Shown: piece by piece, positions 48,737-60,740 of the stretch
Layout of the letters: each line of letters opens with the position of its first letter
Position numbering within the stretch: the first letter of the stretch is position 1
NCBI RefSeq assembly: GCF_000346465.2
Contig: NC_034016.1
Coordinates: 11,837,805 to 11,901,804, forward strand
Length of the DNA: 64,000 bases
Direction of reading: 5' to 3'
Source of the DNA: Prunus persica
Taxonomy: Eukaryota > Streptophyta > Magnoliopsida > Rosales > Rosaceae
The notes under the pieces: generated by a model
The model's input: the letters and a program-made list of their open reading frames with translations, nothing else
Databases searched by the model: none
What the model was told of the DNA's origin: nothing
Made by a program: the position numbers and the translations under genes

Positions 48737-49920
48737 GAATTTTGGGAACACAGCAGCAGAGCAGTTACTGTACAGCAATTTCCCATCCAGAGTTTTGACT
48801 TTGTATAAACTTTTTTTAAAATCTCCTATTTACCATAACTTGGGGCAGTTTAGTGTATTTTTGCTTCCTTTTATCCCGCCTTTTCATTAAAAGCCTTATT
48901 ATATGGTAGATTTCTTCTCATTTTGAAGTAACAAAAGTTGTAGACTCCGACTACAACCTAGTATTGTATACAAAACATAGTTAGCACAGAGTAATTTGCA
49001 TTATTATAATAGAAATACAAAATGATTGTCGATCTACGTGTGTGTTAGATAGAATTAGTGCAGAAAGAGAATCCCCAGAGAGAGAGAGAGTGGAATTGGT
49101 ATAGAAAGAGAATCCTTAAAATGCAAGAAAAACTGGAATGTGGGAAACTTTCTACCTTCCTATGCTTTTATATTTGCACTTATGGTTATTTGTTTCGTTT
49201 CTGATATCCTGATTCCTTCTTACAAACCAGTTAGTCATATCAAGCACAATCTTGTATATGGAGCTAAGCCAAATATTTTCCCTTTTACTGGTATATTTGA
49301 CATTTTATACATTTTGGTCGGCAAAACATAGTTTTTGCTTTGTTTAGATACACTTTATTGGGTCAGAGTTTAGGATATTTCAATGCAATAAGAGCAGACA
49401 TGGGCTTAAACATATTGGCTAGGGCGGATGTACTTCCTACTATGCATTGAGTTCGAATCTCCTTTCCTATAGTTTAGATTAAATTAAAGTAGAATATCTC
49501 TTGTATAAAAAAAAAATTATAATTAAATAAATAGGAGCGACCTTTTTGGGGTGATCTAATGAATAAACAGTCCCCCTTCCATTGAAGGAGGGACACCCTT
49601 CAGGGTCACATACCATTTTTTTTTCAACAATCAAAATCATCTATTTTTCAAGTTTTCATTCATAAGTCATCCATACAAAAAATCAAGCAAATCTAAATCA
49701 TTAAGGAATCTAGTGCTGTCAGTGGCGAATGGATTAAGGGACAAGAGGGGTCACATGGCCCCATGAAAATAGCTGAAAATATGGTTATGGACAGCCTGTG
49801 GAGGTCTGAGTAGACCAAATGACTAGCTGCAAGATGACCCCAACGTGCTCGATTAATGCTGGAGAGCTTGCTGCACTGCAGCGTTAGGCTTTTCTTTTTT
49901 CAAACTACTTGGCCAAAACG
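48737..49920 (+). other. 3' UTR of the NERD-like gene, then intergenic
   Basis: AT-rich sequence after the stop to about 48900, with CATTAAAAGCC near 48885 as a possible processing region. Beyond it I see no gene. The 63-residue ORF at 49140-49331 is hydrophobic with no family resemblance and is not called. Confidence 0.4.
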
Positions 49921-49925
49921 ACGTC

Positions 49926-50617
49926 TGTGAGAACTGAATTAAATCAGAACCTTAGGTCAAATAATTCCTTCCATTTGGGGATTATTTGACCTAATTGAGA
50001 ATTATTCAACCTAATTGGGAGTTACTCAATTTAATTGGGGATTACCCAATTAAATGGAATGTTACCTAATTAGGTTGAGAATTGATTTGATTCCTACCAC
50101 AATTCCCAATTAAATGAGGAGTTACCTAATTAAATTATGAATTGATTTGATACCTACCACAATTAGGGATTTTATTTACCCTAATAAATCAAATCCTTAA
50201 TTAATCAAATCAATTCCAAATCGAGGAGGAATAATTCCATTCCATCTACGGAATTATTCCTCTGAAACCCTAGCCTCCAAGACCACTATAAAAGGATGGT
50301 CACACAAGGGTTGAGGTACGTCTAAAATTCCTACTGAAACTCTGTAGAAAATTCCTCTCAAACCCTAGCCACCTCATCTCTCTCTCTCTCTTTTACATAA
50401 GGCTCCGGCCTCCCGATTTACACCTTAAACACATCTCTGTACCCTAGTTAGCTTTTTCTTACAAACTCTTGAACTAATTTAGGCATCGGAGAGCCTTTGG
50501 CCAACACCCCCAGGTGTGGTCCTCTTATTTGTTCTATCTTGCAGGGAGAAAGAGGCGGCGATAAAGGAAGAGGAATCTTTGTAATCGAATATTCTCGTGG
50601 GAAAATTTGCTCCCACA
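49926..50617 (+). mobile_element. Solo LTR (692 bp), TSD ACGTC
   Basis: The element begins TGTGAGAACTG and ends TCCCACA, flanked by perfect ACGTC duplications (49921-49925 and 50618-50622). A TATA-like CTATAAAAGG lies at ~50285. Downstream of it a phrase with GAGAGCCTTTGGCCAACACC is typical of gypsy LTR 3' parts (from memory). Several repeats of an AATTGGG-type motif (50000-50110) fill the left half. No coding sequence. Confidence 0.88.
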
Positions 50618-51812
50618 ACGTCATTTTGGTCCAGGCGATTTCAAATTTTTTTCATGACCTGACAACAAAACAGCTTCATTTTTAGCCAGGCTTTAAAAAA
50701 AAAAAACTCAAACCCCCTCTCTCTACTCGACTTCAGCAACCCAAACCCCGCAAAACCATTATTTGATTGCCAATCCCAAATTAGTTTTACACTCATCCCT
50801 TAATTAAACCCCAACCAAAACCCTTCCTCCTCACCACCACCACTCTACCCGTGCCACCCCATGTCAGTATAATTTGTATTTTTGATGAAATTGATATATG
50901 TTATTCCATCATTTCAATTTTGGTTGCTGGTCACTGCTCTAGATTTATTTGTCAATAACTTGATCTACCAAATGAGTATAAGCTCCCAAAAAGTCAGATA
51001 ATTGATCTTTGCTAAAGAGGATAAAGAGAAATTAGTGCAAGATGTGTGTGAGATATATTGAAATAGACATTGCTGCACCTGAGATCTTCAAAAACCTATC
51101 TTCTTCCGAGTATTAGACAAAGGGTTTCTAGGGTAGGTTGGGGTTAATGGTAGAGTATTAGTGTGTGTGTGTGTGTGTTTATTATTTATTTATATTTATA
51201 TTTATATATTTTTTTAAATAATTGGATAACAAATGACTCATTTGTCCTTAAAAAAATGCCCTAACAATTTAGCCTAAAAGAATTTCGACACTTTTACACT
51301 AAGACCCTAGGACCCGAGAATCCTGGATCCACCTCTAAGCGTTGGAAATAACAATTGGGTCTAATTTCTATATTTAATGCATAGAAAATTTATAAATAAT
51401 TTATGCAAACTCTTGCTCAAAATTAATGCATACTTACAAGCATATACAATGCTAAGCTAACATGATATGGATTAGAAAACCCTAGAAATAATGGTCGAAG
51501 TAAGTGCTAGGTACTCTGTCTTTAAGACAATTTATGCCCCACTATGGTTGATCGGTGTTTGTGTCCCAAGATACAACAACCCTGTCCTTACGATAGTAGC
51601 CCTCCAAATGATAAGGCCCTAGCAAACCACAATTGTGTTGAACTATCTCATATGGACTCACTTATGAGACTCTACAAAGATCTTTATACTGCACTATGAA
51701 ATGAATATGTATATGTAAAATTATTCTACCTTCCATGTGTAGGTCTTGCCTACACCCCAAAATATGTGACTTTATTTGAAAGGTCAAGTGATGCATATGT
51801 TAACTTAGATGT
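50618..51812. other. Intergenic, no gene seen
   Basis: Contains a (GT)9 microsatellite at 51161-51178 and AT-rich runs. 51340-51760 has the base composition of an old LTR, but I found no termini. Nothing further can be supported. Confidence 0.35.
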
Positions 51813-53516
51813 TGTGGGGGCCTTTTTGTTCCAACAAATCTAGGTGGACTTGGGCTGCTAAAGAGTGACTATAACATCCCACATCGACCAACGAAGAGGG
51901 GGTAATGTGACTTATATCTACATGCCCACATCCATCTAGGATGAGGCCTTTTGGTAACTCACTAGTTTCGGAATTATGGGAACTCTAAATTAAGCGAGTT
52001 GGGGCTAGAACAATTCCAGGATGGGTGACCCACTGGAAAATTGCTCGTGAATTCCCAGAAACAAAACCGTGAGGGTAGGGGGGCCAAAACAGACAATATC
52101 GTGTTACGACGGAGCCGATCGGGGATGTGATAGTGACATTGCCCTTTCCATTGGGTTCAAGCACTAGACCCTAAAATACCCCAAAAGAATTCTGATTCTT
52201 AGGGAATATTCTGGTCATGTTTAATGGCTCCTTGCAGGTTCTGATGTATAACAGGTACTCGAATGATTTTGCTTGATTTTGCTGTATTGGAAGTGCTTTT
52301 CTTGAAGTATAATATGTCTTACAAGTAGTGAAATAGTGCTGGAGAAGATGTTGAAAAAGATGGAGTTCCTGGCAGTTGTGATGGCATACGGCAACTGATG
52401 GAAGGCATACGACAACTGATATTGGGGTTGATACTTTGATATTATACACAGATCATATAGGCTTGGCATGAGAGGCTTGTGTCGTGGAAGCTGAGAATCC
52501 ATAAGTTTAGCGAGAGAGAATGCTGGGGATGCTTGAAGCACGGTGTTGTAAAAGATACAGATGATGTTTTAAGGCTTGGGATGATTTTTGAGGTTTCTAG
52601 TAGGTAGAAAGTATGGCTTGGGTATGACTTGCTCTTGCTGTGGTTGTTCTGTGTTTAAGAATTTGGATACTTGAATGGTGTTTAAGCATGGTAAGACTTG
52701 TTTCTAGGTGTTTACAGAGCGTAAGCTTGCCTCTGTGTTACTGGTTTGAGCTTGGAATAGCTAAGGCTTGTTTCTAAGTTTGGAATGGCTGAGGCTGGGT
52801 GATTTCTAGCATAGGGTGAGCTTGCCTCTGCCTTCCTGGGAGAAAAAGAGAGGAATGAAAGGGTTAAGCTTGAGTTTGGTGTGTTTCCAGTAATGAGAAT
52901 ATGCTTGCTCATATTGTTGTCTTGGTTTCTTCCTTCTGGTTCTGGATAATGCCTCCTTTTATAGGTGCTGGAAGAGCAACTGTTGGTCTAAGCTTTTAAT
53001 GGGGATGGTTGAAATGGTGGAAGTTAGGCTTTAATACTGGCAAGTTAAAGTTAAGTGCTGGAGGAAAATGCATGGTAGCTCTGGCTTTTATGCTGGTAGA
53101 AGAGGCTTGGTGGTTGGGTCGGTGGTTTAATGCTGGAAGGTTGGCAGAAGGCATGTTCTCTCTGCTTACTCATTCAATGGGCTTAAGAAATTGGGTTTGG
53201 GTTTTGGGGCTCCCAAGCAGCCCAAAACCTCTATTCTTTTGAACCTTTGACGAGCCTCATGGATTATTGTACCAATCCACACCACAACCTGCTCAGCAAG
53301 CCCTAAGCATGTATATGGCTTAGGCCCACTTAAGCGTGTCTGATGGTTTAGCATAGGAAAATGTATTATTGGCTTGGCATGACATGTACATTATTTATAT
53401 ATTTATTTAATGTATTAATTCCCAAAATACAGCTTGAATTAACGCATGACCAATATTATATGTTATATTGGGCTTGAAATATCTTTGGGTTTCTTGTGAC
53501 ATATTGGGCCTCAACA
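51813..53516 (-). mobile_element. Second, diverged copy of the 5011-6790 LTR family
   Basis: On the minus strand it starts TGTTGAGGCCCA at 53516 and ends GGCCCCCACA at 51813, matching both termini of the plus-strand insert at 5011-6790. Internal phrases also align, e.g. TTAAGTGGG(T/C)C(C/T)AAGCCA and the TTGCT...GGTTGTGGT block. The flanks GATGT (51808-51812) and AATGC (53517-53521) agree only at ATG, so the duplication is eroded. It contains the Cassandra-like LTR at 51870-52132. Confidence 0.72.
51870..52132 (+). mobile_element. Cassandra-like solo LTR carrying a 5S rRNA-like promoter
   Basis: 263 bp with ends TATAACATCCC and GGGATGTGATA (near-perfect short inverted repeat), flanked by perfect GTGAC duplications (51865-51869, 52133-52137). 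The block 51991-52060 contains TAAGCGAGTTGGGGC and AGGATGGGTGACC, which match the internal control region of plant 5S rRNA. A 5S-like segment in the LTR is the hallmark of Cassandra TRIM elements. The usual first two bases TG are TA here, so it is old. Confidence 0.88.
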
Positions 53517-54048
53517 AATGCATTACTTCAAACTTGAAGAGATATATCTCTTCAATTTTAATTTTCATTTAATTTCAGAAAATTCTAATAAATTGTCTAA
53601 CATCTTGTTGCAACAAACAAAATAGACGAATACAGTATTTCAAGAAAACGCTATAATAACAACCATCTAATTAAGTGGTCAAATAATTTCGGATTCAAGT
53701 GATTTTTGCAGAGATAATCTATGAAAAAACATCTAAAAAATTAAACGATTCGAATTATTAAAATACAATGCGTGATGGATTTTACAAGAATATCCTTCCT
53801 CAACCTTAGCCAAATTCATGTATCATTGACTCGGTTATTAGTGCTCAGTTTTGCGCCGTCCGATTAGCATTGAACGTCCGGAAGAATCTAGTGCAGATCA
53901 AGAGGGAAGTGAAAAGTGAATGAACTTGGAACAAAAAAATAGCGAATGAAAAACAGACAAGAAACAGAGGAGTAGGAGTAGGAGTAGGGGCACATAACCA
54001 TAACCAAAATGGAGAGTTTTATGATGATGATATTGAATTGAACCATTG

Positions 54049-54094
<46 letters not shown>

Positions 54095-54134
54095 TAATCT
54101 AAAATTCTAATAAATCTTTAATTCTTATAGAGAG
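53517..54134. promoter_or_regulatory. Upstream region and leader of the 54.1-56.8 kb gene
   Basis: AT-rich intergenic sequence ending in a long (AG)n tract (54053-54090), 45 bp before the ATG at 54135. GA-rich tracts are common in plant leaders. No other element recognised. Confidence 0.45.
54053..54090 (+). repeat. (AG)n microsatellite in the leader
   Basis: About 19 perfect AG units directly upstream of the ATG at 54135. Confidence 0.95.
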
Positions 54135-56795
54135 ATGGATAAGGAAGGCGAAGACGCAGATGGAGGAGGTATCAAAATTCCAAACCCTAACCCTAATCTC
54201 AGCAATGGCTCAGCGAAGGGAAAGTCATGCAAGGGTTGCCTCTATTACTCATCCACACAGAAATCCAAATCCAAATATCCCACCTGCGTTGGCCTCTCCA
54301 AAACCCTCCAACAAGGTCTGTCTTTCTGTCTGTCTGTCTGTCTCTCTCTCATTCATTTTGATTGCCAAAGTTCATAGACTCTTCAAATTGAATTGATGAA
54401 TTACTTTGATGCATAATTCAAATTGAATCTGGAAGCCAGAAAGATCGGTTCTTTGATATTCTAGTGCTACAACATTCACAGGCTAAATTGATGCCTATAT
54501 TTTCCCACTCAAAATAAGGGCTGTCTTTGTGGAGTATGTATTGTTTATGATGTCCTTGTTATTTGTTAGTATATAATAATTTCTTATAATTTTCTTCCTG
54601 TGTATTTAGATGCATCTGAAATTTATTTATTTCTAGTCATCTATATGATATGCGCTTATTTATGGATTTATGGCCAGTGCCCAGCTACATTGTGGGAGAG
54701 ACTGAGTTAGAGGCTTCTAAAGCGGACCGCAGCCTTACAGATTTCAAGTATGCTTGTGTAGGTTACTCGGTGTTCTTAGACAGAAAAGATTCTTCTAGTG
54801 ATCAGCAGAATAAACAAGCGGAATTGCCGTTTTGTGTTGGTCTTGAGGTGTTATATCTTGACTCTATCTTTTTCTTGTTTTCTTGATTTGTTTCATTTTA
54901 TTCTTAAAGACTGTTTGGCATTTCTCTAGTCGAATATCCATATCACTTTCCTGCCTTTCCTGTCCTTATGTCTAAGTTAGTTATATAATTATATTGATAA
55001 TTCATAATGCTCATATTTGTATGTTTATGATCTTCTCATAAAATCAGTTGATATGTGACATAACTAGCTTGTGTCAGGTATTGTATGACAAAAAACCTGC
55101 AGGCCATGCACAGGCTGATGCTCCTGCTCATAAAATTGAAGGTATATGAAGTTTTTCTTTTCTCTGTTTATTTATTTGAAAAGGCTGTGGGGATCTCAAT
55201 TCACTCTTGATTTGTCGGAATATAGAAAGAATCCATCTTCCCGTATCTTCTTAGTCTCTGATACTAATTGATTCAGTGACTTTATTTGTGTACGTATACT
55301 TCTCTCTATTTTGTTGCTTTCACCATAAACACCTGAAGTTAGATGAAGTCTTTCTATGTTCATCTGCAATGTGATTTTCCTGCATTCATTAAGGGATGTT
55401 TGGTTACCATCAGACTGAGATCTCCCACGTTTTTCCTTGTTTTGATGTATAATTTATTCTCTTGATAATGGAAGCCCATGGCACTCATGTGCAGTGGGTC
55501 CATTTTCATTTGGCTCTCAAATGCTTCGTAAAGTTTATATAATAGCTGTTAGGTCAACATGCTATATGGGATAGATGCAGGGCAAGCAACATTTTGATGA
55601 AGTGAGTGGCAGAAATGAGGATATTGAGATGTATGTGTGGGAAGACAAGGAACGATAGGATTCAAAATGAACACATTTGTGAGAAAGGTGAAGTATCACC
55701 CATTGGCAGGCCAAAAAATAGCATTTATTAGATAGGAAATGAGAGAGAACTGACTATGGTACTTTGGAGTTTTTGGACATATTCAATGCAGATCAATATG
55801 GTAGTCAGAAAGAGTAACTTAATCAACATAGAGAGTAGTTCGAGGGAAAGAAGACAAATATGATAATAGAATTAGGGTGACTTAGATGATAATATGGCCC
55901 GACATAGGACGATATAGAGGACGATGATTCATGTTGCCTGCCCCAAATAGTTGGGATAAGGCTTTGTTGTTCCAATGCCTTACTATTAATTATGTGCTCT
56001 ATTTGTGAATGGGTAAAGGCAATAAACTTATTTGAAGAACTTGTGCCTGTTTTGTTACATCTAAGTATAATATTTCTTTTCCGAATCTATCTGTGTTATT
56101 TGTGTTTAGAATATATACCTGGTAAATCAACAAACTTATCATGGTATTAGAGCCACAATGTGTAGGTCACCTTATTATACATAAGAACTCTCGGTTGAAG
56201 CCACTTGTCACGTGCATGATCACCCACAAGAGGAAATCCACGTAAGGAAAAGTGTTGAGCACTAGTTCCTCATTGATTGGGCTAAGCGTCCAGTGAAGCT
56301 ATATACCCCTATTAGGTCTATCCACTTGACAACTTCAGCTTTTGAGAATCATAGTAAACCAACAAACCTTAATATTTAATGTGAATACTTAGTGTTGCAA
56401 AATGACTGAATTTTCTTATAACATTCACAGCAACCTTGTTTATAAATTCTTGGTGTGTCTCCAGAAAATGTTCGGCCGATTCCTCAACCCCAAAGCTACA
56501 GACCACCACATTCAACAGGAGATGAATATCTCAACAGGTATGGTAGAACTTTGAGTTAGCAAAGAAAAGAAGTTATCCATGACTTTCTTTTTTTCACATG
56601 GTTTTGTGTTTGAGTTTTCCAGTTCAGTTTGTTCTTGTTAGACTTTAAAACTCTGAGTATTTGTATATATGCAGGTTTAAGAGGAATGCAATACTAGTAG
56701 CATCAGGTGTTGCTAAGAATGTGAATAGAGTGGGAAGCTATATCAAACAGAGTGTGGATGACATTCTATACCCTTACCGTAGAAGGCCTAAGTAA
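54135..56795 (+). CDS. Conserved plant protein of unknown function, 202 aa (DUF8204-like)
   Basis: Five exons: 54135-54315, 54678-54847, 55078-55141, 56465-56537 and 56675-56795. All have GT-AG borders and a continuous 609-nt frame. The N-terminus is acidic and Gly-rich. Then come GKSCKGCLYYSS with a CX2C pair, YPTCVGLSKTL, VPSYIVGETELEASKADRSL, DFKYACVGYSVFLD and LPFCVGLEVLYD. The Cys-rich first half could bind metal. The C-terminus (FKRNAILVASGVAKNVNRVG to DDILYPYRRRPK) is moderately hydrophobic, possibly one weak membrane or amphipathic segment. I remember this pattern as a small plant-specific family of unknown function; the DUF number is from memory. I do not assign a role. Intron 4 (55142-56464) holds a LINE tail. 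Confidence 0.85.
55570..55975 (+). mobile_element. RTE-type LINE 3' end in an intron
   Basis: Broken frames read RWMCGKTRNDRIQNEHI, then KVKYHPL and, after shifts, FGHIQ, the conserved C-terminal region of plant RTE-like LINEs. It ends with ATAGTTGGGATAAGGC near 55950, the usual tail. It is oriented with the host gene and lies within its third intron. 5' truncated. Confidence 0.75.
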
Positions 56796-58388
56796 CAATT
56801 TTGATTGTATGAGTAATTTATAGCATAAAAGAAGCCCAATGCCTGAAATGGCATGATCCCAGTTGTATGATTAAATTGAAATGTTCCTCCCTCCCTCCTC
56901 CTTGTATGAACAAATTAATCATCACACGAAGGGAGCGGTTTGTATATTTTCGTTTGAAAATAATTGCTAACATATGGGTTTTCGTCTACAAGTAATTTTT
57001 GTTACTTGCGGCCAAATTTTTACATAAATAATTATGTGGCTTAGTTGTTTGATCAGGAGTGATCAAGCATTAATCGATTAGTAAGTTAATACGGCATTGA
57101 TCACTTTTTTGGTCCACTTAGCAATATAATCTCATAATTTGGACATTCGTTTTTCAGATTATCATTCAAAGATCACCCCTTATAAAAATTAGCCAACATT
57201 GTTTAATCATTTGATTCTTATTGGGAATATTTTGGTTTGTTTATTTGATCGATCCATACAAACAAACTGTACTAACGAGTCAGTGATAGGGCCTGAACAA
57301 ATAGAAGACTAAAACAGGCCCGGCCTGAACAAGGGCCGTTAGTGCGACCGCCCTAAGCCTATTATTCAAGGGCTCAATTTTTTTTTAAAAAAAAGTGTTA
57401 TATTATATTATTATAAACTGATTTAATATTTTTGAGAAAAAAAAAAAAAAAAAAGATGGTGTTTTGGAAGAACGTGCATCCTTTTCGCTTCTCAAGAAGA
57501 ACCCTTTTGCGCAACCCGCTCCACTCCTCCAGGTTAACGTTAGATTTATCTATTTAAAATTTTTCTTCTTCTTCTTTTTCTCGTTCTTCCTCTTCTTCTT
57601 CTCATCTCATTTAAGCCTCTCCTACTAGTTACAGAGTTGTGAATCCCTAAATTAATTTTTCTATTGGTAGATTAGGGAGATTACAAAATTCAAAGTGTGG
57701 ACTTTTGTTCAGTACAAAATCAGTCCTTGTAAAAATCAATTGAAAGTAATTTTTCATGATTTGATATCAAATGAAAAGGAAAATATTATTTTTTCATTTT
57801 TATTTTTTTTGTAGATTTGTGAACTCACATGAGTTACACATTCTCTTTGCAAGAATTCTTTTAAGATCTAACTGATTGCAAATTTGGAAATATCAAGTTT
57901 GTTGTTGTGGAGGGGGATTTCTCAAATTCCAGGTTATGTTGTTCTTTGTGTTGTTGAGGATGCAAAGACATTTTTTATTTTGCTGGTGGACGAGGATGCA
58001 AAGGGATTTCAACTAGATTGATGTTGTTTTGCTTTGGCTATTGAGCATGCATATAAATTTTTGATTTGTTGGTTGCTTGTTGCCGGATGAAAAAGAACTT
58101 ACTGAATTGTTACAAGTATTTATCTTGTTTATACATTGTAGCCTTTTATTTTGAAGTTTGAATTGAAATAATTTATTTGCTAAATGTTTAGTTAATGTGA
58201 ACAGGTTAAATCTTGGTTGAAAAATGAAAGTGAGTTCATCACTAAATTTAAAATATATATAAGGGCATAATTTTTACTTTTGCCCTGGGGCCTGAAAAAT
58301 TCAGGACCGGCGGCCAGTACCAATACGTAAAGAAATAGGCTCATCACTGTTTTAAAACCAAAGGTATTTCACAATCTCCTCAAACTAT
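56796..58388. other. Intergenic; possible non-autonomous hAT at ~57314-58312
   Basis: The left edge CAGGCCCGGCCTGAAC (~57314) and the right edge TTCAGGACCGGCGGCC (~58302-58317) are loosely inverted (CCGGnCCTGAA). Such G+C-rich CAGGGCCGGC-type ends occur in plant hAT relatives. The interior is AT-rich with CTT runs and no coding. No target duplication established. The first ~150 bp (56796-56950) are probably the 3' UTR of the preceding gene. Confidence 0.4.
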
Positions 58389-60634
58389 TCAAAGCGGGCA
58401 ATTTAACCTGTAACTCGGCACAGCAACAAGCTGAACTGCTTTGGGTGCAGTCAGGCCAAAAACATCATTCATGTCAAGCTCATTAGGCTTCATTCCTTCA
58501 GGCAACTCCCATGCAAAACAATGAAGAAGATGGGCCACAGCCATCTCCAGCCCATACAGCCCCAATTGCATACCCGGGCACGACCTACGGCCCGACCCGA
58601 ATGGGAGGAACTCGAAGTCGCTCCCTTTAAAATCGGGCGAGCCATCTTTCAAAAACCTCGAGGGTTTGAATGTTTCTGGCTCATCCCATGCAGTCGGGTC
58701 ACGGGCGATAGCCCATGCATTAATATAAACCCGTGACCCAACTGGAAATGAGTAACCGGCCACGGAAGTCTCCTCTGCAGTCTCGTGGAGGAGAAGAGGG
58801 ATTGGTGGGTGAAGACGGAGGGATTCCTTGACTGCACATTTGAGGTAGGTTAGGTTTTCGAGGTCAGTTTCTTGGACCCTACGGTTCAAGCCAACAACAT
58901 TGATGAGCTCTTGCTGCACTTTTTGGAGATCTTCTGGGCTCTTCATCAGCTCTGCCATTGTCCATTCAATCACTGACGCCACCGTTTCAGTTCCTCCAAA
59001 CATTACATCCTATGAATGCAAAGTGGTAAATCAGAAGTGACAGAGTGATAATTAAACACATAATTTCCATTACCAAAATTGAACACATAATATTGATCTT
59101 CTGAGTGAGAAATGAGAATGTGCTTTATTTTACCATAAATTCTGAGTAAATATAGTAAAAAACACAAGAAATCAGATTTGTTTCTTTTGATTTAGAAAAG
59201 GAAAAAAGCATTGACCCACCTATTACAAAATATTAATTACAATGTAATCCGCTTGTGAAGTTACCTAAATAAATAAAAAAAATTTCAATTTTAGATAATT
59301 AAAATAAATAAAAAGGAAAACCCCTAGACCGAGTTGGCACCTCAAATAAAGGGCAACAATATTGGAGAACGATGTGATCAGTAGAACGGGGGTTTGGTAG
59401 TTAATAATATTGGAAAGAAAATTATAGTAATGTATTAAAATGTTTATTAAAAGAATAATTATTTCCCTCATTCCGTTGAGGTTTTCTTAAAATTGAAAAA
59501 ATAATTATTAATAAATATCTATGTATGGACTGTTATATATATCAAAAATTCTCTATGCAGGATATATTATTTAAAGAATGGACACGCACATAAATATTAT
59601 AAAAATGCAACAACAACATGTCGGTATATTTTGCTGACGATAATAATATGGAGATATTATGAATCCTCATTATATTTTCATGTAAGACTTACCATGATAA
59701 TAGCTTTGATATTGTCTCTGGTGAGCCTAAAGGTAGAATTGGGGTCGTCACTTTCCTTTGCAGCATCATCACTGAAAAAAGCTATTAATTCATCCACCAT
59801 ATCTGTTTCAGCTTCATTGTCATCTTTCTTGGCCTTATTTGTATTCCTCTTAGCCATGTGATCATCGATGATCTTATCAATAAACACGTCTAGTGACCTA
59901 CGAGCCTTAGCCATTCTGTCCTTAAAAGCCTGTGCATGAACCCAACCCAACCATGGAAGAAAATCTTGCATGTTAAAAGCCCCAAAAAGCTTTGAGAATT
60001 CCTGCAAAATCTTCACAAACTCTCCTTGCCCTTCATGGGAGCTTGACCCGAACGCTGCCCGATAAGTTATGTTCTTCGTTAGAGTGAAAACCAATTGACC
60101 GATATTCACCGGTGAGCTGGTTTTTGTTGCCACATGTCGAACCATCTCTTCAACTTCCTCACGTACTGAGGCCCATGACTCGGCCCGTTTCCGACTAAAC
60201 AGATTTATGACGCAAATTTTACGCATGCGACGCCAAAACGGGCCGTAGTTGGCGAAAGCCATATCGGCCCGATCATACGTCAAGTATGATATGGCAGCAT
60301 TTGCAGGCCGATTGGCGAAGGAACTGTCCTGGACTTGGAGGATTTCTCGGGCCACTTTCGGGGATGATACGACCATGATATGTAAGACCCCCATCTGAAG
60401 ATGGAGAAGCCCACCATATTGTTTAGCCAGTTGAGCTAAACCGCGGTGGGTGAGTTGGTCCATCATGAGCATGTTCCCAATAATGGGCCACCCTCTTGGC
60501 CCTGGTGGGTATGGGAGTTTTCTGCGTGACATGAACAAAACAAACCAGGAAATGATGAGTAGAAAAAGAAGAATGAACAACATGGGAGAAGATTGCAGGG
60601 ATTCAAGTGCTTGGTGAAGGAGGAGATCATCCAT
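58389..60634 (-). CDS. F5H: Cytochrome P450 CYP84A, ferulate/coniferaldehyde 5-hydroxylase (F5H)
   Basis: Two exons on the minus strand, 60634-59693 and 59009-58389, with a GTAAGT donor and TAG acceptor, give 520 residues, the usual F5H length. The N-terminus has one hydrophobic anchor (SSPMLFILLFLLIISWFVLF, ~15-34) for the ER membrane, then the hinge YPPGPRGWPIIGN. The I-helix oxygen motif is GGTET (MFGGTETVAS, ~318-327), the K-helix ExxR is ESLR, the PERF-type region is FKPSRF, and the heme loop FLPFGSGRRSCPGMQ contains the Cys ligand. CYP84A enzymes hydroxylate coniferaldehyde and coniferyl alcohol at ring C5 and direct the pathway to syringyl lignin and sinapate esters. Subfamily assignment is by motif and N-terminal resemblance. 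The gene looks intact. A broken copy of its 5' end lies at 62.15-62.82 kb. Confidence 0.93.
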
Positions 60635-60677
60635 GGCTTGGTTTGTGTTCTTGAAAATGGGGTTGTTGAGGAGGTTG

Positions 60678-60690
60678 ATATATATATATT
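60678..60690 (-). promoter_or_regulatory. TATA-rich core promoter of F5H
   Basis: A (TA)n tract TATATATATATT begins about 45 bp upstream of the ATG. A second TA tract is at ~60729-60740. The closer one may be too near the ATG, so the outer one is the more probable TATA box. This is inferred from position only. Confidence 0.4.
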
Positions 60691-60740
60691 ATGAATTTGA
60701 TAAGGTGAAAAGAAAAGGATGAGTTGCTTATATATATAAA

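Noticed and set aside
49140..49331. Small hydrophobic ORF as a membrane peptide
   Set aside because: No conserved pattern, AT-rich region downstream of a 3' UTR, chance ORF length.
51991..52060. 5S rRNA gene
   Set aside because: Only the internal control region is 5S-like. It sits in a Cassandra-type LTR with TSDs and has many mismatches.
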